A stretch of DNA of 6,678 nucleotides from CAYIGN01 sp964363055 (GTDB lineage Bacteria > Patescibacteriota > Minisyncoccia > Sungbacterales > HO2-52-23), in contig CAYIGN010000042.1 in assembly GCA_964363055.1 (NCBI GenBank), forward strand, positions 1 to 6,678. The letters run 5' to 3'. Made by a program: the position numbers and the translations under genes. This document shows positions 1 through 3,872 of the stretch, piece by piece; position 1 is the stretch's first letter, and each line of letters begins with the position of its first letter. A model generated the notes under the pieces. That model made no database searches and was not told the DNA's origin. It saw nothing but the letters and a program-made list of their open reading frames with translations.

Positions 1-1186
1 AGACGCTTTCGAGTGAAATCGTATTGCCCGCACGCGTGCTTATGGCGCCCGTGGGGAGCGACATAAAGCCGTATTCTATGTGCTCGCTCTCGCCCGCCCC
101 GTCAAATCCCAAAAGCTCCGCCACCCGAAACACTTGTCGGAAATGATGGGATTGACGCACGTCCACCACATAGAGATTTTTCCAAAAATTCCACTGCTCT
201 CTGCGGTAGCGGATGGTCGCAAGATCGCGCAGGAGATAGGTGGACGCGCCGTCGGACTTTATCATGATCGCCTCATCCAGACCTTCGCTGGTCAGATCCA
301 CCACCACTGCGCCGTCATCTGTTTTTTTTGCAATACCTTTTTGCAAAACCATCTCCACAATCGGCGCCATTTTGTCCTCATAAAAACTCTCGCCGCGGTG
401 TTCGTCGAAAGGCAGGAGGTTAAGACGTGCAGAGCTCTCTTCCAGCTTTTTCATCGAAACATCCACCAGCCATCTCCAAATTTCCCTATTTTCGCCGTCT
501 CCTTGTTCTAATTTTGCAAATTCCGCTTTGGCGCGGTCTCGTCCGCCCGGCGTATTTTCAACACGATGCACTCCTGCCTGATATAGATTTTCCAGTTCTG
601 TGAATGTTTGATCAAACGATAGATTCTCAAAAGCGGTAGTGGCGATTGATTGTTCTTTTATCTCCCAAAGTAAAATACCGAACTGCGTGCCCCAGTCGCC
701 AATATGAGTATCCGAGACCGCATTGTATCCTTGCGATTGCAAAATTCGCTTGAGCGCATCACCGATAATGGCAGATCGGATGTGCCCGATGTGCGGCCGC
801 TTCGCGATATTGAGCTGAAAATATTCCACCATCACGATTTTGCCTTTGCCAATGTCGCTCTTGCCCCATGCGTCCGGATGCGCGAGGACATCCGCGAGCG
901 CGCCCTGCAGGGCGCGCTCGCTCAAGAAAAAATTGATAAACCCGGGCGGCGCGACCTCTACTTTTCCGAGCTCCGAGCTCCGAGATCCGAGCTCTTCGGC
1001 AGCCGCCGAAGCGATCTCCATAGGATTCTTGCCCAGTACCTTTGCCAGCACCAGCGCCGCATTGATCGCATAATCCCCGTGTTCAAGATTTTCCGGAGGT
1101 ATAACTGAAAATTCTGAAGCGTCAAGTATCCCAAATCTCTCTCTCGCGGCCTCCGAAATTAGTTGTCTGATTTTCGCTCTGAACAT
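1..1186 (-). CDS. argS: Arginyl-tRNA synthetase, N-terminal 395 codons (3' end outside window)
   Basis: Class I aminoacyl-tRNA synthetase that charges tRNA-Arg with arginine in the cytoplasm. I translated it from the ATG at 1186-1184; the frame stays open to the left edge. The N-terminal additive domain (about residues 1-90) ends in PPGFINFFLS. The Rossmann core follows, with EYFQLNIAKRPHIGHIRSAI holding the HIGH signature (132-135), then GDWGTQFG (163-170), SDGASTYLLRDLATIRYR (311-328), and a KMSK-like loop ISTRAGNTI (382-390) just before the cut. The family is usually 550-580 residues, so about 160-190, including the tRNA-binding helical domain, are missing. The nearest upstream sequence (GAGTGG) is only a weak ribosome-binding match. 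Two repeats lie in frame near the N-terminus: a 28-bp palindrome and a four-heptamer array encoding ELGSRSSELG. Identification is firm. Confidence 0.96.
   Translation of the reverse strand, partial: MFRAKIRQLISEAARERFGILDASEFSVIPPENLEHGDYAINAALVLAKVLGKNPMEIASAAAEELGSRSSELGKVEVAPPGFINFFLSERALQGALADVLAHPDAWGKSDIGKGKIVMVEYFQLNIAKRPHIGHIRSAIIGDALKRILQSQGYNAVSDTHIGDWGTQFGILLWEIKEQSIATTAFENLSFDQTFTELENLYQAGVHRVENTPGGRDRAKAEFAKLEQGDGENREIWRWLVDVSMKKLEESSARLNLLPFDEHRGESFYEDKMAPIVEMVLQKGIAKKTDDGAVVVDLTSEGLDEAIMIKSDGASTYLLRDLATIRYRREQWNFWKNLYVVDVRQSHHFRQVFRVAELLGFDGAGESEHIEYGFMSLPTGAISTRAGNTISLESV
894..921. repeat. Perfect 28-bp GC-rich palindrome inside argS
   Basis: Bases 894-907 (GCGAGCGCGCCCTG) are followed directly by their exact reverse complement at 908-921. 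The match stops at 893/922. It encodes ERALQGALA in the argS frame, in the segment between the additive domain and the catalytic core. As RNA it could form a very stable stem with a TGCA loop. It may be an inserted palindromic repeat or a coincidence of GC-rich codons. Confidence 0.8.
965..992 (-). repeat. Tandem array of four heptamers inside argS
   Basis: On the plus strand the units are TCCGAGC, TCCGAGC, TCCGAGA and TCCGAGC, that is four contiguous 7-mers totalling 28 bp. On the coding (minus) strand they read GCTCGGA with one TCTCGGA, giving the low-complexity peptide ELGSRSSELG. The length equals one arm of the heptamer fold-back elements at 2658-2715 and 3230-3287, but the unit sequence differs, so membership in one family is inference. 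Confidence 0.7.
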
Positions 1187-1231
1187 ACAGCCACTCTATC
1201 AGGAAAACGAGACCGAGGAAACCCCACGCTT

Positions 1232-1258
1232 ACAATACCCGCAACATTTGACTTTCAA
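1232..1258 (-). promoter_or_regulatory. Possible argS promoter
   Basis: On the minus strand TTGAAA (1258-1253) resembles a -35 box, and TATTGT (1237-1232) matches the -10 consensus at 4 of 6 positions. The spacing is 15 bp, shorter than ideal. Transcription would begin about 40 nt upstream of the argS ATG. The -35 box lies in one arm of the inverted repeat at 1251-1291, which could let a regulator compete with RNA polymerase. Sequence resemblance only. Confidence 0.3.
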
Positions 1259-1291
1259 CAATTCGCACGATCGTGAACCATCGTTGAAAGT
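1251..1291. repeat. Nested inverted repeat upstream of argS (possible operator or hairpin)
   Basis: The outer arms are ACTTTCAAC (1251-1259) and GTTGAAAGT (1283-1291), a perfect 9-bp inverted repeat. Between them lies the perfect 10-bp palindrome CACGATCGTG (1266-1275). The outer arm overlaps the proposed argS -35 box. It could be a two-part operator or a transcribed hairpin; the sequence does not decide. Confidence 0.55.
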
Positions 1292-1302
1292 GGATCCCGC
1301 CC

Positions 1303-1327
1303 AAAAGAAAAAGGCCCCGAAGGGCCC
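1303..1327 (-). terminator. Rho-independent terminator, minus strand
   Basis: Read on the minus strand, GGCCC-TTCG-GGGCC forms a 5-bp GC stem (6 with a flanking G-U) closed by a stable UUCG tetraloop, followed by TTTTTCTTTT. There is no T tract on the plus strand, so it works in one direction. It lies about 30 bp beyond the stop of the disrupted gene at 1359-1756 and was presumably its terminator. It also insulates argS from upstream minus-strand transcription. Confidence 0.8.
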
Positions 1328-1358
1328 AAGATAAAGGGTTATACACATTGATCTTGCG

Positions 1359-1756
1359 TTAACCCCGTTGCTTAATAAAGGGCAAGAACACCTCTCTGAT
1401 TCCCTCAGACCGCTCTAGACAAAGTTTGTTTCCTTTGTGGATCTCTTCAGCGACCCACTGGAGTAACCGCAGTCCGTAACGAATTTAGGACTTACGCGTT
1501 TGGTGTCATTCCCGATCCCCGCTTATGCGAGGACAGGCGTGATCGGGAATCCAGAGCGTCAAATAACGGCTTATCTGCTGGATTCCCGCTTTCGCGGGAA
1601 TGACAGAAAAGGGTGATATTTACCCAAACGCGTAAGTCCTAGAATTGTCTGTGCCCGCGATAGCGCCTGGATCTATCTTTGAAGCAGATCGAGCTCGGCC
1701 AACGCTTCACCACTAAAATTGATCTGGACTTTCTTCAATTCTTCGTCAGCCGCCAT
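1359..1756 (-). pseudogene. Disrupted ribbon-helix-helix-like small protein gene
   Basis: The ATG at 1756-1754 is preceded by a strong Shine-Dalgarno, AAAGGAG (1771-1765). The frame reads MAADEELKKVQINFSGEALA then ELDLLQR, and meets TAG at 1675-1673 after 27 residues. Past the TAG it continues IQALSRAQTI, is interrupted by the 156-bp element at 1486-1641, and resumes as RYGLRLLQWVAEEI, ending REVFLPFIKQRG and TAA (1361-1359). Subtracting the element plus one GAATT copy leaves exactly 79 codons in one frame, so this was a 78-residue protein. The short beta-strand-like start (KKVQINFS) followed by helices with RAQTIRYGLRLLQW resembles CopG/Arc-type ribbon-helix-helix DNA-binding proteins; this is by resemblance only. 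Two lesions make it non-functional. Its SD and terminator survive. Confidence 0.85.
1486..1641. mobile_element. MITE-like non-autonomous element with 18-bp TIRs and 5-bp target duplication
   Basis: The terminal inverted repeats are perfect over 18 bp: TAGGACTTACGCGTTTGG (1486-1503) and its reverse complement (1624-1641). Both ends are flanked directly by GAATT (1481-1485 and 1642-1646), a 5-bp target-site duplication. The 156-bp element has no coding capacity for a transposase, so it must have been moved by one encoded elsewhere. Inside are two oppositely oriented GTCATTCCCG...CGGGAATCCAG units: 1505-1554 and 1604-1578. The second holds a tight hairpin ATTCCCGC-TTTC-GCGGGAAT. The element interrupts the minus-strand gene at 1359-1756, whose frame is restored by its removal, which independently confirms the boundaries. 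I do not assign it to an IS family. Confidence 0.9.
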
Positions 1757-1801
1757 GATAAACACTCCTTTCGACGAGGGTACGCTCCAAAATTAGAAAA
1801 A

Positions 1802-1812
1802 TGTGCTATCTT
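1802..1812 (+). promoter_or_regulatory. Possible extended -10 promoter for smpB
   Basis: TGTGCTATCTT contains TG one base before a TATCTT hexamer (5 of 6 to TATAAT). No clear -35 box lies 16-18 bp upstream. Initiation about 7 nt downstream would leave only a few nucleotides before the smpB ATG at 1823, an almost leaderless transcript. This agrees with the lack of a clear Shine-Dalgarno. It may drive the whole smpB-ssrA-infC-rpmI-rplT block. Confidence 0.35.
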
Positions 1813-1822
1813 TAAGAATAAC

Positions 1823-2269
1823 ATGCCCGACCTCTCTGTTAACCGCCGCGCCCGATTTGATTACGAAATCCTCCAGACCTTGGAGGCCGGGATCGAGCTC
1901 TACGGGTTTGAAGTAAAGGCAGTGAAGAGTGGGCGCATAAACCTCGCCGGCTCTTTTGCGGTTATAAAAAATGACGAGGCATGGCTGCTGAATGCGGCCA
2001 TTCCGCCCTATCAAGCCAGAAATACGCCGCCGGATTATGATCCGACCCGCTCCCGGCGGCTGCTCCTGCACAAACAAGAACTACGCGAGCTTCTGGGTGC
2101 GGCCAGTACGAAAGGTTTGACAATCGTGCCGCTTAAAGTGTATAGTAAGCGCGGCAGAATAAAACTGCTGATCGGACTCGCGCGACACAAGAAAAAAGCG
2201 GATAAGCGGGAAGTGATCAAGCGGCGAGAGGCGGAACGGGAAGTCGCGCGAGAGACAAAATGGGGATGA
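1823..2269 (+). CDS. smpB: SsrA-binding protein SmpB
   Basis: SmpB binds the tRNA-like domain of tmRNA and brings it to ribosomes stalled on broken mRNA. The 148-residue product shows the family pattern: NRRARFDYEILQTLEAGIEL near the N-terminus, GFEVKAVKSGRINLAGSFA in the OB-fold, YDPTRSRRLLLHKQEL, then KGLTIVPLKVYSKRGRIKL and the basic tail (HKKKADKREVIKRREAER) that enters the mRNA channel. I chose the ATG at 1823. The frame is open to 1679, but that extension would add 48 non-family residues and run antisense to the disrupted gene, and 148 fits the usual 145-165. No clear Shine-Dalgarno is visible. The last codons (TGG GGA TGA) overlap the 5' end of ssrA by 8 nt, so tmRNA processing from a joint transcript would cut the smpB message. 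Confidence 0.95.
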   Translation: MPDLSVNRRARFDYEILQTLEAGIELYGFEVKAVKSGRINLAGSFAVIKNDEAWLLNAAIPPYQARNTPPDYDPTRSRRLLLHKQELRELLGAASTKGLTIVPLKVYSKRGRIKLLIGLARHKKKADKREVIKRREAEREVARETKWG

Positions 2270-2351
2270 TCGGCTTCGATGGGAGCATGACGCAATTGGG
2301 ATCGGGCCGAGGACGCAGGAATACTCGTTAAACTTCCTGCACAAAATAAGT

Positions 2352-2429
2352 GCAAACTTATTGACCAAAGTACGAAACACGGTTGCTGCCGCATTTGGCG
2401 GCGCCAATCTCGTACCCGCCTACGCCTAA
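2352..2429 (+). other. tmRNA tag reading frame (25 residues)
   Basis: The resume codon is taken as GCA at 2352, within AATAAGTGCAAAC, which resembles the region before and around the tag in other tmRNAs, where the first codons are often GCA AAC. The frame encodes ANLLTKVRN at the start and ANLVPAYA at the end, then TAA at 2427-2429. Twenty-five residues is long beside the 8-15 common elsewhere, and the terminal AYA differs from the usual LAA or VAA recognised by ClpXP. The frame is read directly from sequence; the exact resume codon is inferred. Confidence 0.75.
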
Positions 2430-2546
2430 TCACGGCGGCAGGCCATCGGCCAGCCAAAGCTTGTGCGGCTGATAGTCGGTGTTATATATCAAGCTCGGCG
2501 GTTCTCAATGTTCGATAGGGGCCGCGACAGCCATCGAACATCCTTT

Positions 2547-2583
2547 CCCCGCCTAAATTTTGCTTTGCAAAACTTAGGCGGGG
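2547..2583. repeat. Near-perfect 17-bp stem palindrome inside ssrA
   Basis: CCCCGCCTAAATTTTGC (2547-2563) pairs with GCAAAACTTAGGCGGGG (2567-2583) around a TTT loop, with a single A-C mismatch (2557/2573). It sits between the last pseudoknot stem and the 3' strand of helix 2. It is longer and more perfect than typical tmRNA helices, so it may be a palindromic repeat that has settled inside the RNA gene. It is not an intrinsic terminator, since no T tract follows. Confidence 0.75.
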
Positions 2584-2657
2584 ATACGCCCGTAGCAATC
2601 CCGATTGCCTAATCTTCCACACAGGGGTTCAATTCCCCTCATCTCCATCAGATGATT

Positions 2658-2715
2658 GTCTAACGTCAAAAGACGAACGACTAATGCTTCTGTCTTTGGT
2701 CATTTGTCTTTAGTC
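2658..2715. repeat. 58-bp heptamer fold-back element, copy A
   Basis: The left arm is four plus-strand heptamers: GTCTAAC, GTCAAAA, GACGAAC, GACTAAT (2658-2685). After a GC spacer (2686-2687) come four minus-strand heptamers occupying 2688-2715, read from the right as GACTAAA, GACAAAT, GACCAAA, GACAGAA. All follow roughly G-N-C-N-A-A-N or a close variant. Nineteen of the 28 opposed positions are Watson-Crick pairs, so it would fold into a long imperfect hairpin. It starts 10 bp after the tmRNA 3' end and stops just before the infC start region. Copy B at 3230-3287 has identical architecture. Confidence 0.85.
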
Positions 2716-2723
2716 CCATACCC

Positions 2724-3230
2724 ATCCAGCGACGCTACCGCATCAATCAATGGATTCGGATTTCACCAGTTCGCGTCATTGACGAGAATGGGAAGAATCT
2801 GGGAATTCTTGAAACCGGCGAGGCGCTCCGCTCGGCACGGGAACGGGGGCTGGACTTAATTGAAATAGCGCCGACCGCAAACCCGCCGGTCTGCCGGATC
2901 ATGGATTTCGGCAAGTTCAAGTATGAGCATGAGAAGTTTGAACGCGAACACGGCGGAAAACAAAAACAGGTCAGGGTGCGGGGCGTTAGGATTGGATTCA
3001 CCACCGGCAAGCATGACCTCCAGATGCGCGCGGTGCAAATCGCCAAGTTCCTGACCGAGGGGGATAAAGTAAGAATTGATATGCGCCTCAGAGGCCGGGA
3101 GAAAGCCCACGGAGGCCTGGCGCTGGAAAAATTCAACCAATTCCTGCAGCTGATTACTGTTGACTTCACTCTTGAATCGCCGCCCAGACGCTTCCCGCAA
3201 GGGTTTATCGCGGTGATTACCAAGAAGTAG
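2724..3230 (+). CDS. infC: Translation initiation factor IF-3 (non-canonical start codon)
   Basis: IF-3 binds the 30S subunit, blocks early 50S joining and checks the start codon and initiator tRNA. The frame gives YRINQWIRISPVRVIDENGK for the N-terminal domain, ETGEALRSARERGLDLIEIA, then PPVCRIMDFGKFKYE leading into the linker helix. The C-terminal domain runs from about residue 80 (VRGVRIGFTTGKHD, FLTEGDKVRIDMRLRGRE) to FIAVITKK. No ATG, GTG or TTG occurs in frame between the upstream TAA and the ATG at 2901, and a start at 2901 would delete the N-terminal domain. IF-3 genes are known to use AUU, AUC or AUA for autoregulation, so I place the start at ATC 2724 (168 residues); ATA 2718 is equally possible. 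No Shine-Dalgarno is visible. It lies between the two heptamer elements, in the classic infC-rpmI-rplT order. Confidence 0.88.
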   Translation: MQRRYRINQWIRISPVRVIDENGKNLGILETGEALRSARERGLDLIEIAPTANPPVCRIMDFGKFKYEHEKFEREHGGKQKQVRVRGVRIGFTTGKHDLQMRAVQIAKFLTEGDKVRIDMRLRGREKAHGGLALEKFNQFLQLITVDFTLESPPRRFPQGFIAVITKK

Positions 3231-3287
3231 CCGAACATTGAACGCCAAACGGCGGACGCGATTACCGTTAAGCGTTCGGCTTTTAGC
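3230..3287. repeat. 58-bp heptamer fold-back element, copy B
   Basis: The left arm is four plus-strand heptamers: GCCGAAC, ATTGAAC, GCCAAAC, GGCGGAC (3230-3257). The spacer is GC (3258-3259). The right arm is four minus-strand heptamers occupying 3260-3287, read from the right as GCTAAAA, GCCGAAC, GCTTAAC, GGTAATC. Sixteen Watson-Crick and five G-T pairs link the arms. Arm length, spacer length and spacer sequence equal those of copy A although the heptamers differ. It begins on the final G of the infC TAG and ends 6 bp before the rpmI ATG, filling the intergenic space. Confidence 0.85.
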
Positions 3288-3293
3288 AACGAT

Positions 3294-3467
3294 ATGCGCA
3301 AAGCCATTCTCAAACGCATCAAATTCACCAAGACCGGAAAACTCCTCCACCGCCGGCCCGGGCAGGATCATTTCAATGCCAAAGCGCCGCGCCGGGTACA
3401 ACTGCGGAAAAAACAGGCCGCCGGATTTACCAAAACGCTGGAGAGGAAAATGAAAATGTATCTTTAG
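3294..3467 (+). CDS. rpmI: Ribosomal protein bL35, shortened N-terminus
   Basis: A small basic protein of the 50S subunit. The 57-residue product reads MRKAILKRIKFTKTGKLLHR, then RPGQDHFNAKAP, and ends FTKTLERKMKMYL, matching the bL35 core KRxKxTxTGKLxRRxxGxxHxxxxK. The usual start, MPKxKTxKA, is missing: the first ATG in frame (3294) falls where the family has KTxKA. The frame upstream is open back to the infC TAG, but that stretch is the heptamer element B and gives no bL35-like residues and no ATG, GTG or TTG. The element may therefore have replaced the original 5' end. No Shine-Dalgarno is evident, so translation may depend on coupling to infC. It lies in the infC-rpmI-rplT operon, 23 nt before rplT. 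Confidence 0.88.
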   Translation: MRKAILKRIKFTKTGKLLHRRPGQDHFNAKAPRRVQLRKKQAAGFTKTLERKMKMYL

Positions 3468-3490
3468 CCCGTAAACCGGTTGCTATTTCT

Positions 3491-3835
3491 ATGGTTCGCG
3501 TCAAACGGGGCGTCATCGCCCACAAACGAAGAGAGAAGCTTCTCAAGTATGCCAAGGGCTTCAAATGGGGGCGCAAGTCCAAAGAGCGCCTCGCGCGCGA
3601 GGCGCTGCTGCATGCCTGGTCGCATGCCTATGTCGGCAGAAAACATAAGAAGCGGGACTTCCGCGCCTTGTGGCAGACGCGGATCGGTGCTGCCGCACGC
3701 ACGAACGGCTTGTCATACAGCAAACTCATCCCTGCGCTAAAGAAAAAACATATTGAGCTTGATCGCAAGATTTTGGCGACGCTCGCGGCCGGGCATCCAG
3801 ATGTATTCCAAAAAGTAGTAGAAGCAGCAAAATAA
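3491..3835 (+). CDS. rplT: Ribosomal protein bL20
   Basis: bL20 binds 23S rRNA early in 50S assembly and in several bacteria represses its own operon. The 114-residue product is full length for the family (about 115-120). It begins MVRVKRGVIAHKRREKLLKY, continues AKGFKWGRKSKERLAREALL with HAWSHAYVGRKHKKRDFRAL, and then WQTRIGAAARTNGLSYSKLI. The basic extended N-terminus precedes the globular rRNA-binding domain at about residue 60. The ATG at 3491 is the family start. No clear Shine-Dalgarno is seen in the 23-nt gap after rpmI. The TAA stop (3833-3835) lies inside the left arm of the terminator that closes the operon. Confidence 0.97.
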   Translation: MVRVKRGVIAHKRREKLLKYAKGFKWGRKSKERLAREALLHAWSHAYVGRKHKKRDFRALWQTRIGAAARTNGLSYSKLIPALKKKHIELDRKILATLAAGHPDVFQKVVEAAK

Positions 3836-3872
3836 AATCACTGCGGCCTATACCGCAGTGATTTTATTTTTT
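3831..3872. terminator. Bidirectional intrinsic terminator between convergent operons
   Basis: AATAAAATCACTGCGG (3831-3846) and its exact reverse complement (3853-3868) form a perfect 16-bp stem around CCTATA. Six T residues (3867-3872) follow on the plus strand. On the minus strand the outer stem and flank also end in a T-rich run, so it can stop transcription from both sides. The rplT TAA (3833-3835) and the Nudix TAA (3866-3864) sit in opposite arms. Confidence 0.93.

Larger units (their letters stand above)
2262..2647 (+). ncRNA. ssrA: Transfer-messenger RNA (tmRNA)
   Basis: tmRNA rescues stalled ribosomes, acting first as tRNA-Ala and then as an mRNA for a degradation tag. The 5' GGGGATG (2262-2268) pairs with CATCTCC (2640-2646), giving a 7-bp acceptor stem with the conserved G3-U wobble used by alanyl-tRNA synthetase, and A2647 is the discriminator. 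The T arm is AGGGG-TTCAATT-CCCCT (2623-2639). Helix 2 pairs GCAATTGGGAT (2292-2302) with ATCCCGATTGC (2598-2608) through one G-U. GCAGGAA/TTCCTGC before the tag fits pseudoknot 1. ATGTTCGAT (2508-2516) with ATCGAACAT (2533-2541), and AGCC/GGCT with AGCTT/AAGCT, fit the later pseudoknots. UCA, not CCA, follows the discriminator, so CCA would be added enzymatically. The length, 386 nt, is normal. It is next to its partner gene smpB. Confidence 0.95.

Noticed and set aside
80..1108. Plus-strand open frames across the left part
   Set aside because: They are antisense to a clear argS reading frame with all class I signatures and show no family features themselves.
1679..1822. 48-residue N-terminal extension of smpB
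   Set aside because: The extension has no SmpB-like sequence, lies antisense to the disrupted gene and MITE flank, and the ATG at 1823 gives the normal family length.
1673..2269. Alternative genetic code (UAG or UGA as sense)
   Set aside because: TGA ends smpB, polX and the MFS-like gene at family-appropriate positions, and TAG ends infC and rpmI. The single TAG in the broken gene is better explained as a mutation.
2656..2685. Promoter for infC (TTGTCT, 18 bp, ACTAAT)
   Set aside because: Only 3 and 4 of 6 matches, both created by the heptamer units, so chance resemblance is more likely.
2658..2715. Element A as an intrinsic terminator for ssrA
   Set aside because: The stem is imperfect and AT-rich and no T tract follows it, so standard rho-independent termination is unlikely.
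2656..2859. Plus-strand frame beginning TTG 2656 (SNVKRRTTNASVFG)
   Set aside because: It reads through heptamer element A and then out of frame across infC; it is a shadow of repeat plus gene.
2658..3287. Heptamer arrays as a CRISPR array
   Set aside because: Units are 7 bp, contiguous and without spacers, and are arranged as inverted arms; no cas genes are nearby.
2747..3401. Two overlapping minus-strand frames opposite infC and rpmI
   Set aside because: The plus strand carries unmistakable IF-3 and bL35 in the conserved operon order; the antisense frames have no recognisable domains.
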